Notes: generated by a model not told the origin, from the sequence alone. A stretch of 64,000 bases of DNA from Trichoderma breve (GCF_028502605.1 NC_079233.1:3410001-3474000), one strand, 5' to 3'; positions 11,653 through 25,100 are shown, counted from the stretch's first letter. Made by a program: numbers and translations.

Positions 11653-13376
11653 TCAGAGCTTATAGAGTCTAACAGACACGCCTTCTCTCTCTCCATGAGC
11701 GATCAAAGCCTTATTCTTACGCCCATAAAACACTCTCAGCGCAAGACACACAATCACAACGAGCAGCAGAAAGCCTGCATTTGTCCAGTGGCCCGTAGGA
11801 TAGCCCCTTTTTGCCTCATCCGCCTTGTAAATCCACACACCCGGGATCTGCCCAAGCCCTCCACCAATGCTCACGTTAATGGCAATTGCCAGCCCCGTGG
11901 AGGCGGTGCTGACGACATTCGAGGTCAGCCAGCCCAGCATGGGTGGGATGCTGGCAAATGAGCCTGCGGTAGCGAGGATGAGGCCTCCGTAGCGAGACTT
12001 GTACGAGGTTGCTGGTAGAGCGGCAGAGATTATGAATCCGATGGCGCCAACCATGGCAGCACCCGCGGCGTGTAGTCCACGGGCGTTGAAGTGGTCTGCT
12101 GAGATTGCGACGAGTACTTGACAAACTGTTGAGCCATTAGCACATAAAACTTATTCTACCGTCACAGAACCCTGTCTTGGAAGAAGACTTACCGTAGGCA
12201 ACAGCCCAAGGAGGCACAGTCATGAGCTGCGCCTTCAGGTCGACATATCCAAGACCACTTGTGATGGACGGCGAAAAGAGACTTAGGCTGGCAAACGGCG
12301 GGCTGACAGCAAAATAAATGAGATAATGAGCATACAGACGCCAGTCAGTGAGCGTGGCTTTAGCATCCTGCCAAGTCATGCTAGGATGATGGCCTTTGCT
12401 GCCCTCGTAAAAGAGACGCTGAACAGCGAGATCCTTTTCCGGCTCGGACAGCCAGGTGGCACTTTCTGGGTAGTCGGGCAAGAAGAAGAAGACGAGAAAC
12501 GCGGATAAACAAGAAGGAATGCCCTCGATGATGAAGAGCCAGCGCCAGCCGGCGAGGCCTTGTGCTTGGTTCATGTGTCCGATGCCATAGGCGATGGCTC
12601 CACCAAACTGCGAATAACGTCAGTGTACGGTATGGATGAGATAACTTCCGTCAAACTTACAGCTCCAGCGAGTGTCGCGGAGGCGAGAATAAAAGCAACT
12701 CTATCAAAGGTGTATATCAGCAAGGCATTCCCAAAGTACATATGTAAAAACTCGGACAATTTACCGCACACTCCGCTCATCGTGCTTATACCAAAACGTC
12801 AAGTAATACACCAGTCCCGGAAACAAACCCGCCTCAAACACTCCGAGCAAGAATCTCACAGCCGTCACACTCGCAAAGCTATTCGTAGCACCCATACACA
12901 TGGTAATGGCGCCCCAGCAAAACATCAGAAACGCCAGCCATCGGCTCGGACGCAGCTTCTTGAGCAAGATGTTACTGGGGACCTCAAAGACGGCATACGC
13001 GACGAGAAAGACCATGAGAGCGACGTTGAACTGCTTGTTGCTCATGTTGGCGGTGTGTTGCAGGTCGTCGTTGGTCGACACATTGAGGACCTTTGCGTTG
13101 CCGATGTTGGAGCGGTCGAGGAAGCAGAGGAAGTAGATGCCGGCGGAGATGGGGATGATGCGAGTGTCTTGTTTCCAGAGAAGTTTCTTTTCTGCCTCTG
13201 TGATGGGGCCCTGCTGGGTTGGTGGGAGTTCCTTGGAGAGGGATTGTCAGTTGACTTATATGATCATGTCGTATGGTAGGGGGGATGAAGGGATGGGTTT
13301 TTCTCACATCTTTGAGGACGGCGACATCAACGTCTATTTGCTGCGAAGCTGTCGCTTCTTCTAGCTTTGCATCCAT
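11653..13376 (-). CDS. MFS transporter, anion:cation symporter family (Dal5/Tna1-like)
   Basis: Five exons on the - strand: 13376-13308, 13231-12765, 12700-12661, 12607-12193 and 12125-11653, giving 487 residues. After a short cytosolic N-terminus, the first helix region reads DTRIIPISAGIYFLCFLDRSNIGNAK, the signature of the ACS family that includes allantoate (Dal5), nicotinate (Tna1) and biotin/pantothenate permeases. Later landmarks are RFLLGVFEAGLFPG, GWRWLFIIEGIPS and a LPDYPESATWLSEPEK loop. Twelve hydrophobic segments are expected and broadly visible. It should work at the plasma membrane taking up an organic anion or vitamin-like solute; the substrate cannot be told from sequence. It is convergent with the DUF4238 gene (136 bp between stops), and both lie inside the inverted repeats. 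Confidence 0.9.
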
Positions 13377-14040
13377 CTTGGATACGTGCTTGTCACCGAT
13401 ATTTGCAGAACAGCAAGTCGTTGTTTGTAAATGGTTCCAAGAATGATAGCAACGGTATACTCAATTACAGCCAATTGACTGTGCTCACGCGCCTCAATCT
13501 GTCTCCCTCAAGCCCAAGAATCTTTATAAAAAGATGATTCCTAAAACAAAAAAGAAGTTGCAGCGACGACGTTTTTGAAAATCTTCAATGTCGCACCACC
13601 GCCCGCGGTAGGAATGCGGGGAGATCCAAGCGTCTCTATTCAATCCTTTCGTCTAAGACGGCGTGTTTATGCCAAGCGAACCCCATGGTTCAACTGCCGA
13701 AACAGGGACGTGGTGATAGCCGGGCGAATGAAGATTGGCCGTTTGAAAGCTGTGGTGGAGATTTTTTGAGGATCTCCAGGTTCTCTCAGCTCTCATAAAT
13801 CCCTGCTCTTGCGTCTCGTGGACGCGCTGGCAGCGTAGCGTCACATCGCGGGCTTTGGAGAGGGACGAAGAGTTTGGCGGGCCAATGACAAAAAGAGGCA
13901 GATGGCTGGCTGGACTCGAGGTGATTGAAGGCACTGGATTCTGGGAAGAAGAGAGCGAAGTGGGAAAGGGTTGAATGGGGGTTGTTGGGCGTTTATGTAC
14001 TTGTGGTGATGTTGGTGAGGATTGCGGTATAATACGAAAC
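13377..14040. other. MFS gene promoter/leader region
   Basis: Upstream of the MFS start there are no coding-quality frames, and the sequence becomes AT-rich toward the right inverted repeat. No TATA or specific regulator site can be assigned with confidence. Confidence 0.4.
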
Positions 14041-14290
14041 AGAGGACAGAAATACCGAGAGAGGGAAGATTTCGAACACCCGCGCCTTAAATTGTATGCC
14101 TGTTTTTATGTATCTGCTGATATAGCTATATCTTTGCTAATATTTACTACTATATTTACATTTCTTTAATAGCTGCTACTATATATATTTCTCTGGTAAT
14201 TGCTATTATACTTAGGTATATAGTAAAATTCGGGTGCTGGCTGGATAGGCGTTCCCCTATAGAAATACTACTTACTGAGTTTATTCAGTG
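14041..14290 (+). repeat. right arm of a long inverted repeat
   Basis: Counterpart of 8478-8716 in opposite orientation. Reading outward it has GAGGACAGAAATACCGAG, AGATTTCGAACACCC, an AT-rich core with repeated GCTACTATAT/TTTCTCTGG words, TCGGGTGCTGGCTGG, ATAGGCGTTCC, then ACTACTTACTGAGTTTATTC. By-eye identity is roughly 70% in the core and higher in the end blocks. The two arms are about 5.3 kb apart and enclose exactly two genes. Confidence 0.65.
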
Positions 14291-15736
14291 CTTATATTGC
14301 AAAATGTTTGTACTTATCTACCTATTTTACGGTCTCGCCTTTTCTGACCTCCGCTTGAGAATACATACTTGAGGTTATAAAGGGACAATGGAGATGGGGG
14401 CGGGTAAAACAACAATATCGGCAATCGGACGGAGCTCGCCAATGCAACGCTGACCCCGGATCAGCATCAGATAGGCTAATTTCCAATGTTATTTGTTTAT
14501 TTTGTCTTGCCAAGCACATCTCGTATAATCTGACGGCTTGCTGCAGGAGGGAAGAGATACCCTATACGGAACAACTCACGGGAGCAGTATAAGTACCGAC
14601 TTACAACGATTTTACCAGCAGAGCTGTCTGATCTATGGAGATAACTACATGTACATGAATTTACACCTGGGCCTATGTCTCGGTGATTGGAGTGATACTC
14701 ATTACGCTTGCTTCTATCGTTGGCTATTATTCGAGAGCAAAGTTATGAATCAGAGGAGACTGTTAGAAATGAGGCCTCATGATATTCCAACCCTTTTATC
14801 GATCACATTCTATGATATACTTCGTAATTCAATTTTAGATACACCTTTTCCAGGATGCCAAATCAACATTGTTCTATCGTTGATCAGTTTGGCGGCTTTC
14901 AAAATACAGTTCCGGGTAAGATCTTGGCATTGGGATCAGATATCATCAAATCATCACCAGCAGTGAGGTTAACAGGCCTTTCTGCAGAACAAATCCAATA
15001 GGCGAGCTAATAATGACAAAATTATATCAATAAACACTAAATTGATACGAAAATGTATGTCTAAGTTGATGGTGTGCACACTTCTATTCATCTTCTTGCA
15101 GATGTGTCATTCTCTCATCTCCTCATTCACCAACACACATGCACTCATTCACTGCCAAGCACATACATCCTCACATTCATCCTACAAAGTAACAGACAGA
15201 AAGACTCCATCCCCGACTTCCGCCGGCCGGCATCTGCACAGCTCTTGTCGGTCGCTCTGCGTCACAAATGTCTCGGGAGCTGCCTCTTCCTTTTGGCGGG
15301 ATCGTCTTGGCGGCGAATTATGTGGGCCATTTTAAAGTAGCTCGGCGCCTTGAAATGAAACCCGAGCGGGCGAAGCCGCGATGCCCGCAACGCGAAAACT
15401 AGCAAAGTTGCAGAGGGGAACAATGACTGGACTTCATCTCCGATGATGTGCGTGCGTGCTAGTGAAGCGTCGCTTATTGCGGGAAAAAAAATCTTCATCA
15501 AGGGCGGGAGTGGTTGGTGTTCAATTGCCACCCGAGACGAGACGTCGGGAATCTGAGATGTCTCAGAGTGAAACATACATCCGTGTCAAAGCTTCCTGCA
15601 TGTCATCAATGTTGCTGCTGCGGTGACTGTGACTGTGAGTATGATTGTAAATGTGACTGTAAATGTGCAATGCTTCATAACGGATGCTTTATTCTTTCAA
15701 CGCTCTATCTTGTCCAACAAATAATGACGGCGCTGT
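14291..15736. other. intergenic, no gene recognised
   Basis: AT-rich to about 15060, then mixed. A 142-codon frame (14538-14966, +) has unusual composition and no family resemblance, and I do not call it a gene. The right end is the 3' flank of the DUF1275 gene and has short GACTGTGA/ATGTGACTGTAA repeats at about 15625-15665. Confidence 0.45.
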
Positions 15737-16713
15737 CTACTCCTCATCGTCTGAAGGCTCCGCCGGCCAGAAAAACCAAGTAATAACCATGATGGCCTTG
15801 AGCACGGCGGCAGTCCACAATGCGCCAGCAATGCCAAGGGAGCTGTGCGAGAAGATTCCGCCCAGAACAGCGCCGACGAGCAGAAGCGTAGGCGCAGCCG
15901 CACGGCGGTTCCTCTCGGCGTTCTGGAAGGCAAAGAGATCCTGGTCCGAGAAGAGATCGCAGTAGATGCTGGTCAGGACGACGCTGGTCAAGGCGTTGTA
16001 CTTGAGAGCCCGGCTCGTCACAGCCTGACCACAGCTCTGGAAGGCGACGAGCGCAAGAGGCGCCAGGACCGTCCAGCCGACGTGGTCCTTGTCCTCAGAG
16101 GGAGTCGTGAGGGTGACGATGAGGGCGGCGGCGACGATGAAGAGCGTCTGGGCGGCAAAGGACACGCAGAGCACCCATCTCCTCTTGGGCGAAAAGTAAC
16201 GGTGGAAGCGGGCGAAGAGGAATGATCCGATGCAGAAGCAGAAGAGTGAGATGCCGGACTTGTAGAGACGGGCATTCGTAGGGGGGTAGATGAGTGAGGC
16301 CAGGCCCAGTCCAACATAGACGGTGTTTCCTATGAGTTTGACATGAGATGGTTAGCATTTTCGGGTTCTCAGTCTTTGAGTTCCAGTCTTTGAGTCTTCA
16401 TCATCTCCATTTACAACAAGGCACGCGATGAGATTCCTCATTCATCCAAGAGGCTTGACCAACCTGTTTGCATCGACACAAACGCGCCCCAGACCTGCGT
16501 CGACGCGCTGTCCAGCAGCCCCGTGACGACGTAGCAGAGCAGAAGCACCACATCAGCCCACGATCGCGACACCTCGGCCGTCATTTGCTTGCGAAAGCGG
16601 GAGACGACGGACCGCGGCTTGGAGTGGCCGTTGCGCAGGAGCGGCTGTTCCTCATCGCCAGAGGCGCCGTTGGGCGCGGCTGCAGAGCCGTTGGTGGTGC
16701 CGTAGGTGGTCAT
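15737..16713 (-). CDS. DUF1275 (YoaK-type) membrane protein
   Basis: Two exons on the - strand: 16713-16464 and 16329-15737, giving 280 residues starting MTTYGTTNGS. An N-terminal cytosolic part of ~45 residues precedes hydrophobic segments. The first two carry the family signature: DVVLLLCYVVTGLLDS, then WGAFVSMQTGNTVYVGLGLA, with the exon junction in the Gly of MQTGNT. About six membrane helices are visible, the last in VLKAIMVITWFFW, followed by an acidic tail (SDDEE). DUF1275 proteins are common in bacteria and ascomycetes. Their transport or other role is not established, so no substrate is named. It is transcribed away from the oxalate decarboxylase gene, with 953 bp between starts. The intron donor is the less common GTTGGT. 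Confidence 0.88.
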
Positions 16714-17666
16714 TGTAGGGCGTCAATCAAATGTCAAAGTGTTGACGAGAAGGAATGAATGAATGACAAGAATAATGAGAGTCAAAGTCCCGTTCGTTGA
16801 AGCCTCGCCAGTTCGAGTCGAGGGGCCGCCACGCCTATCAATGATATTCGGCAGGGGCAATAATCAGATAATCGTCGGGCTATCGTGTTGCCGCAAACAC
16901 TTTTGACTCAGATTAGCACATGCACATGCAGAACTCAGTTACCAGCAATTGCGCAATGAGCTAAAAGGAGCTAAAACCGAAGCTTGGCCTGCCGCAAAAC
17001 GGAACCCCCTGCGAGTCTCAGCTAGTCCCCAATAATTCTCCTGCTGCAGACCCCCGGAGTCTATTTTTCTGCCGCCGAATGCCCAGGAACAGCAACTTTT
17101 TCATCGCGCAAATCCGAGCTTCCCATTGGCGGATGTCAGATCTGACGCCGACTTTCGCCTTGATCGCAGCTGCAATTAGACTGCTAAGGACGGACTTGGT
17201 TCGGAATCGGTCAAGGCTGTCGGCCCCCTGCGGCTCCTGGCGGTATCGGGGGGCAGTCGAGGTACTTCCGGTTGTGGTGGCAGCAGGCGGCATATCCAGG
17301 TACCGGGCTATCAAGGAGTACCGTCAAGTCCCGCTCCGCACAATCATCACCAGTGGGTTTGGTGAGGCGATACCGCGACCTGGAGAATCCAGTACGAGTA
17401 CAAAGCTTATACCAAGGTTTTGCGACGGCGGCCCCCCATGCAACGCGAGGATAAGGAGGGCCAGCCTTGTACACCGAATGTACAGACGTGACGTGCCGCA
17501 GACGCAGCGGAGGCATGAATTGTCGTACGAGAGAAGCTTGTGGCCTGCTTTATAAATCATCCTGCCCGCCCGACAAGCTTCACATTCACCTTGACCTGTA
17601 CAACCGCATTGAAGCTGCCGCACCGACTGAAGCTCCCTGTAACCTAGGTAACTCTTGCCAGCAAAA
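16714..17666. promoter_or_regulatory. divergent promoter region, DUF1275 gene / oxalate decarboxylase gene
   Basis: The only sequence between the two divergent starts. A TATAAAT element at 17551-17557 lies 110 nt upstream of the oxalate decarboxylase ATG and precedes a C/T-rich leader. Open frames here are overlapping and not protein-like. Confidence 0.5.
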
Positions 17667-19184
17667 ATGAAGCTCTCCGCAGCCCAATTGCTCCTTGCCG
17701 GAGCCAGCTTCACAGCTGCTCTGCCTCATCTCGACAGCCCGCGCCAGCGACTGCTCAATGGCATGGATCTGCCCTCCAAGTACGGTGAAAACAGCAAGCC
17801 CTACACTCCCGGCCACCGCGATGCCGAGGACAACTACGTCGATGCCGTTGGCAAGAAGCTGGACCCCAAGCCATGGCGAAACGGATTCGGAGCCTCGGTT
17901 CTGGGACCTTACAACCGCGACCGATCGCGTCAGAGCCCCGACATGATCCGCCCACCCAGCACTGATCACGGCAACATTGCCAACATGCGATGGAGTTTTA
18001 CTGATTCTCACGTGCGAATTGAGGTAAGAAAGAATGAGAGAAACCCGCTGCGAATTGCCTGAAACCCGGGCGGCCCCCCGATTGACCCCCTGCTGACACC
18101 GGAACTGTAGGAAGGAGGCTGGACCCGACAGACGACTATCCGTGAGCTCCCCACCAGTGTCGAGCTCGCCGGGGTCAACATGAGACTCGACAAGGGCGTC
18201 ATCCGTGAGCTTCACTGGCACAAGGAGGCCGAGTGGGCCTACGTGCTGGACGGCGAGGTGCGCGTCACTGCTCTCGACTACGAGGGCGGCAACTTCATCG
18301 ACGACCTGAAGAAGGGTGACCTGTGGTACTTCCCCAGCGGCGTGCCTCACTCTCTGCAGGGTCTCGGTGAGAACGGAACCGAGTTCCTCATCATTTTCGA
18401 TGACGGCAACTTTTCCGAGGAGTCGACCTTTATCCTGTCTGACTGGCTTGGTATGTCACCATTCTTGCTACTGGCTACGGCTACTACTCCTGCTTTTTGC
18501 ATGTATGATGTATATACTAACGGCGGGTTTCATGCAGCTCACACCCCCAAGTCCGTCATCGCCGAAAACTTCCACCTCGCTCCTGAGCTCTTCGACCACC
18601 TCCCCGCCGGCGAGAAGTACATCTTCCAGGGCTCTGTGCCCGGCTCCATCGAGGACGAGGCGCCCAAGGGCAAGAACGTCAAGAAGTCCAACTACCAGTT
18701 CACCCACAAGATGCTGGACCAGGAGCCCAAGAAGACGTCCGGTGGTGAGGTGCGCATCACTGACTCCAAGAACTTCCCCATCTCCAAGACCGTGGCTGCT
18801 GCCCACGCCGTCATCGAGCCCGGCGCGATCCGCGAGATGCACTGGCACCCCAACGCCGACGAGTGGTCCTTCTTCATCAGCGGCCGCGCCCGTGTCACCA
18901 TCTTCGCCTCCGAGGGTACCGCCCGTACCTTTGACTACGTCGCCGGTGACGTCGGCATCGTCCCCCGCAACATGGGCCACTTTGTCCAGAACATTGGCGA
19001 CGAGCCCGTTGAGATGCTCGAGATCTTCCGCGCCGACGAGTTCCGCGACTTCTCCCTCTTCCAGTGGATGGGCGAGACTCCTCAGCGACTTGTCCTGGAC
19101 CACCTCTTTGCCGACGACAAGGAGGCCGGTGAGAAGTTCTGGGAGCAGGTTAAGGACGCCAAGAAGGACGAGATTACGAAATAA
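17667..19184 (+). CDS. oxdC: oxalate decarboxylase, secreted bicupin
   Basis: Three exons: 17667-18023, 18111-18450 and 18538-19184, giving 447 residues. MKLSAAQLLLAGASFTAALP is a signal peptide, so the enzyme is secreted or wall-associated. Cupin 1 has Mn ligands H154, H156, E160 and H199 (HWHKEAEW, VPHSLQG); cupin 2 has H334, H336, E341 and H380 (HWHPNADEW, MGHFVQN). The active-site lid reads SEEST at 221-225. A Glu in this lid is the feature that separates decarboxylases from the bicupin oxidases, so the reaction is oxalate to formate plus CO2. Length matches the family. The second intron (18451-18537) is a multiple of three with no stop, so a retained-intron product would stay open. The role would be oxalate detoxification or pH adjustment. 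Confidence 0.95.
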
Positions 19185-22100
19185 GTTTGACGATGAAAGA
19201 AAAAGAAAATGAAGGAGGGAGGATAACGTAATGAGGAAACTATTAACTTGTACATGTATGCACTGTGGGACGACGATTCAAGGGTCATGTCATCTGGAGA
19301 GGGCGTTTCTTTTTTCATCTTTAATTCACTTACCGCCTCGAGATGTGAGGCCACTGTAGTTTTTTTTGGATTATCAAATCGCGAAATTTACAAAGTTTTA
19401 AGCATAAAAATAATCTTGTCCATTTTCCGTGTCTTTTCCCCTTCATCTTTCCTTTCTCATGGGCGAAAAGGAGCTCTCGAAGCTACCAACGCAGGCTGTC
19501 CCTTCGTTTGGAGCTACGCTGGGGGGGTTACATCACAGCCCTGTTATTTCGTACGTAACAAAAGGACCTAGACTAGAGCTTCGCAAAAAGCCGCCAGTCA
19601 CATTTACCTAGGCTCTCAAAACAAAAACAGCTTGGACGGCGGTAGTATTTGATGCACACCGTATGTATTGCCAGACAATCTCGCCGATACTGTGTTCTAG
19701 ACGCAAGCAAACAACCCTTTCTGGGATAAACCCGCGGATGTCCGTAACGAAATAGTAATCTTGCTTACGTTCTACTTACAAAAGTGTGCGAAAACCACGT
19801 AATAGTCTAGATGGGGGTCACTCCGGAAACTTTCCCGAGGCCTGGGCGCGAGAAATTCCTAGAAGGGGGGGACATTCAAGCCTGTCGATTTTCTTTACGG
19901 GCTTTTCTTCTTCTTCTTCGCTCACTGTCTGGTTGTGACCGTGTATCGAATCGATGTGTTGCTATTACGTGGGTGCTCACGCACTGTCTTCTATCTTTCA
20001 TCATATACGGTATAATCGGTCATATGACCTGTACGAAAAGTACGCGCTCCCTCGTGTGTAAGCTCATAGCCAATAAGGCTCATGCTGTTTATCAGAGCTC
20101 AAACTTCAGTGTAGTACACGTCAATCTAGATAGGTCTTTAATTGAAATCTATTTTGTTTTACATGAAAGTGTGGGTAGGCCCAGTTTGTAAGCAAAACGC
20201 CCCTCGTCCTGTGATTCCACACGTGGTTCCTTTGCAGAAATCATTTCACGATAGGCTCTGGAATAGGGTTGTTAGGTACATGTATTCCTAAAAAAAAGGG
20301 GGTGGGCTGTATGTACTATTAGCGGCAAGGCAGCTCTCATAGCTCGGACGTAGAATTTAGCCCAGATATCAACAACGGTCGTAAACAAAACAACCTTACA
20401 TACAGCCTGGTGGCGTAGAATAGCCGGAATAGAACTGCATATTCAAAAATTCCCTGTTGCAATTCCTGACGCCTATTCTCTACCCTTTCTCCGTACAGGT
20501 TGTCGCTTTGTTTCAGTCTCGGGGAGAGGCGGCCCTCTCACTTGCGCCAGCCTAACCACATGCTGCAGCTCGGCCGCTATAATAACGTCCCGGAATCTGA
20601 TATCGAAGGCACCAAAAAAACAAAAGAACCACATCTATCATCTATCTAAAGGGCGGCGTCTTGCATCTACAAAAATCATGCTTCATAGATAGAGTTATGT
20701 GTTGTCCAATGCAAAAATTCCCGAGGCCACGGCCGCTATTTTGCTCGAGATAAGGCACGTTGGGCGAGCGGGCATCGACCCGTTTGGGCAGTTGCTAAGT
20801 GACTTGGACATGTATCAGATCAATGCGATTATGTTATCTGCACACCACCTACCTCTTACTGTACATAGCAGCAGCTACTACGAGTAGTATTTTCCGAGGT
20901 GCGCATGGATGGTGGGCTCGTCCTTGTAGTGGCAATTTTATTAATAGGCGTCTGGTTGTAAGCCAGGCAAGGGGGGTTAGACGCGGCGTAAAGGAAGGCA
21001 TCACGACCAGGTACATAGTAACTTGACGTTGTTGGATCGTCTTTTCGTATATCAATGAGTGCCCAATGGGTCCGAGGCCGGCAGTTTGAGGGAAAATCGC
21101 GCGATAGACCCATAATAGCACCAAGAGAGCTCGAGTCAGTCCCTTTTGATGTGACCTTGACGACCAGGACAGGGCAAGCCGGAGCAAAGCAAACGGCGTT
21201 GGTTTGATTAATGTGCAGCTCAAAGGCATCCACGGCTGTCTGCATGTCGATCACTGGACTAAAGACGGGCATAACGGCAAATTCAAACCCTACTAGATTA
21301 GTTAAAACGTCAAGAAATCTCGGTGTAAACCTGTGGGATGCTGCAAGATGGGGGGAACTTTTGGATATGCCACGCGCTCGGAACAAAGATTTACATGCCG
21401 AGTAGCTGCTCGATTGCCTCGGGTGTTTGATTGTAATAGGAAATAAAAGATTCCAAGTGCACTAGGAGTGTGTTGAGACGAGAGGGTGGGAGGGTAAGGT
21501 AGGAAGAGGCAAATCCGATATGAAGACACGAATGAATGTAGAAGGCTTCGATGGAACATGGCGACATGTATTCTCGACGTCGCGAGCAATGCAACATCTA
21601 TGCGAAGCTGGAGCCGGAGGAAAATCGGCTTCAAACAGTTACCGACATGGCCGAAACAGGAGGCCCTCAACGCTTTACGAGTACATGGTGTAATGATCGT
21701 TCATCCCACTGGATAAACCGGCGAAATTGGTGATCCTCCTCAAATGGTTGGGGGTAGGGAAGCTCTGAGGGCTGCAAGAAAACAGAGACAGGACAGGGGG
21801 TAAGATGCAGTGATAGGCCTCCGAGTCGTGAATATTTGAGACGGCACACGCCTCCCTATCCTCTCATCTGAGCGGCATCAAGAGCTGGAAGGCGAAACTC
21901 TCACACGAGGTTGAACAATGTTGTAGACAATCCTTGCCGGCTGTAAATGAACATGAGCGAGTGCCTATACGGTAACACGAGGGATACTACCTCGTTCTCA
22001 ATGCTTTGCAGGCGTAATCTGTCAACCTGTCAATCTGTACCCCGTACACGTAACGTACCTGGGCTGGGCATCTGGAGGGCACGTAGATTTGAAAGCTTGG

Positions 22101-25100
22101 CGATGGGCTCTTGTATGTAAGTGTAAGCTCATGGTTACAAATCGGTTTCCTAGCCAGTAGGCTCAGCACGGAATTATCCGGCGTATACGGGAACATGCCG
22201 TTGTAGGTGAGGTGTGTATTTTGTATTGTGCTGTGGAAGAGCCTGGCCACCGGATCTGGAGTATAATACGCGGTACTGTATCTGGACGACGACAGCCGGC
22301 CAGACAAGGGGAGGAAAAGGCCCTGCCTGGGATCCATAATTTACCTTCCATGTCCCTTGAGTGCTTCCTAGCCTCTCCGGAGTACCACCAGAGGCAAGGT
22401 AGTACCTAGCTGGTCGAGGTGAAGCTGACCCATGTAACTCGCTGCTCGGGCTTCTCACGCGCCGTGCCGGTGGTGCATACGCACACCTGTCTTCTATTTC
22501 GTTCTGACAGTTGGGTCTCGGTTTCGGTGCGGATGAGGTAGCAATACTCAATAGTGATAAGTGAGACGGCCGGGCTCCAGTGGCAATTCGGGCATGATGG
22601 GGCAGACAGGTGACAGATGCCAAGGCATGTGTAGTGCCGTGTAGTGTGTCGTGTAGTATATAGGATGAAAGAAACGGTAGAACTTGAAAGGCTTAGAATG
22701 ATGGAATGTACCTCGAATGACCGTTTTTGATGCTCTGTCGCGAGTACATGTACATGCTCCAACGCGCTAAACAGGCGCTACTCCCCAGTATCTCTTCCTC
22801 CCAAGACCCAGATAGTGGATGTCTTCACTGGTCTTTCCGCCTTCTAGCTCCATCGCTGCCTTTCCGCGACAATCTCTCCACTCCGTCTCCATTTCCCTAA
22901 TGTACCCCGCAAAGAGGCGCCGAGCTATCAAAAGTGGCCTCTGACTCTGTGGTCAGACAGAAAACAAGACGAAAACCAAAGATTCGAAACAAGATACGGG
23001 AATATCTGTGTCGTTCAAAGCCTGGTTCTCTCGCCTCTCATGTCAGCGGCCCGAGGCTTGCAAAAACCGGGTACATGTACGTTACAGTAGGTACGCAGTC
23101 GAATCGCTGACCAGCATGTCGACCAGGGCTCGCCGTTTAACTGATGCAACTCTAACCAGGAATCGCTGCCCGAGTTATCCGTCGCTTGTTTCTAAAACGG
23201 GACCATCCCATGCAGCCTCAGCGTTGCATTTGCCCGCTGAAAACAGACCCAGTGTTCCCAAGGTGGACAATTTGCCCAGGAGGGGTTTCTGCAGGGTCGC
23301 CCAGCCCAATCACAGCACATGGGCGTGGTATACAGATAGGGCAAGTCGACACTAAACAGGGCTGGAACAAGTAGCTAAATCGTCGAAGGAGAAGGGCATT
23401 GAGAGTTGGAGATGCAGACGAACTGGAGCATCACAGCCCGGGATCAAGAACTGACCTCCGCACTAGCCGCCTAGACTAAAACCATCTGCCGGAGAGTCTG
23501 TGCCAACCACTCATGGAATCCCATCGCCATCAGATGCTGCTTCGTCGTCTTCATTTGAGGTCCGGAGAGGCGCTCTTGAGGTTCCCCTTACCAGGAACAG
23601 GGGACGGTCGCCGGAGGCCACTCCCCCAATGCCCAGCTCCAACTTTGTGTTGTTTTGCTCCAAAGTTCTCGCTATTGTTGCCATCGGGGTACCTTGGCCT
23701 TCGTGAGAGGACAGGTACTCGTATGTAGCTCGAAGAGACAGATCGCCATGCTGCATGCTCTGTTTCGCCATACTCGTACATGACAGGCGGCAGTCAAGCG
23801 CTTCCCTTTTTCTGGGTACATGTTGTGTCACAGTCTTGGCTCGCATTCGCTGCAACGCGATACCACCAACTTCGGAAAACCGGCACGGCTGGAAGCGAAT
23901 TTGATAATCTGCCATTCCCAGGTTACTCCCCTGGAGCTCAGAGGGAGACCCTGAAGCCTTGCCCGTGATACCTGCATGGACATAGGCGCAGCACAGGTAC
24001 GAAGTACTGGATTACCTGTACGATTATTGCATCTGTGTCAACACACCCTGGCTGCCGGTATGTTTGATGCCATCTCTTTCGACAAAACATGGCATGGGTT
24101 CTCCCGACCCCGCTTCGTGCAATGTGGAGAACCAACGACAGATCAGTCTTGGACGCCGTCTTCATCGCCAGTGGAGGCGTTTCCCTCCAGGCTCGTGGAC
24201 AAGACCGCCGGATGGCTCACCCAGGTGGAAACAATGTGGAACAGAACGGAGAGCCAAAAGGTAAATTGAACGGGTACAGGGGCAGAACATGGCCGGCTCC
24301 CCGTCAACGAAGCCTGCAAGAATCAATGCAATAAGGAATCTCCACTGCTTGCAGCGTCCATGCTAGTCGGCCGCTAAATTCGTTTAGCCTTGCACGCAGG
24401 GGGGTTAGAATTGGAGCTATCGTCGAGAAAACGCCACTGAGGGGGCTCGCCATTGTGGACTGGATTTGTGACTTTGCACAGCTCGCCTCGTCGTGGGGGA
24501 TGCGAGGCCTGCTTGGCCTCCTTCATTGGCCCGAGGCTGGCATCTTCAACCTAAGGCCCTGACTCCTCACGCAAGTCTGGAGAAGCTAGTTAGCGAATAT
24601 TACCCCGTCAATTTGGGGGCGTTTGCTAGACTAATTGTCCTTTGTTCTGGGATGAGAATTAAGCGTCACCCCTACTCGCATGCTCCATGCAGCGTACTGT
24701 ACTTGCAGACATGTACTACTCATCGTATATCCAGCGTTCGAGGCAGAAGGGAGTGTAGGGGAGGCGTGAGGGGACTTGACCAACCTACGAGTACTGACAG
24801 GCATGGTTGTACAGGTATACGGAACAACGTGCCCTTGCTCTTCTCGGCGATCTATCACGCCGGCCATAAGCCCAGCTCAACCTGCGGCCGATTGTACATG
24901 TCGTATGGAGCACTAGCACGAAGCTCAGATTACTTCGTACATGGGGATAGAATGATAGACGGATGCTTGTCGAATTGCTGCATGCACGGAGCAATTGCTC
25001 GTTTATTCTGCATGCAACGAACGTAATGGGAATCCAGGCCATGCAACATGACGTTCCCGTTTTGAAGAGGACCTTGAAATACTGCCGAGCCAGGCACTCG

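Noticed and set aside
12560..13279. 239-codon + strand frame
   Set aside because: Antisense shadow of the MFS transporter exons, whose - strand translation is clearly a membrane protein.
14055..14085. TTCGAAC-containing repeat end as a tRNA T-arm
   Set aside because: The flanking bases do not form a T-stem or acceptor stem, and both repeat copies share the sequence as part of a long repeat.
14538..14966. 142-codon + strand frame next to the right inverted repeat
   Set aside because: AT-driven composition and no recognisable motif. A transposase fragment was considered, but no catalytic residues or known block could be identified.
16795..16840. AGTTCGAGTC as a tRNA T-loop
   Set aside because: No matching acceptor, D or anticodon arms upstream.
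18316..19212. 298-codon frame rich in S, T, P and R
   Set aside because: Out-of-frame shadow of the GC-rich oxalate decarboxylase exons.
20856..21386. 176-codon - strand frame in the gene desert
   Set aside because: No family motif, no splice signals, and overlapping alternative frames of similar quality.
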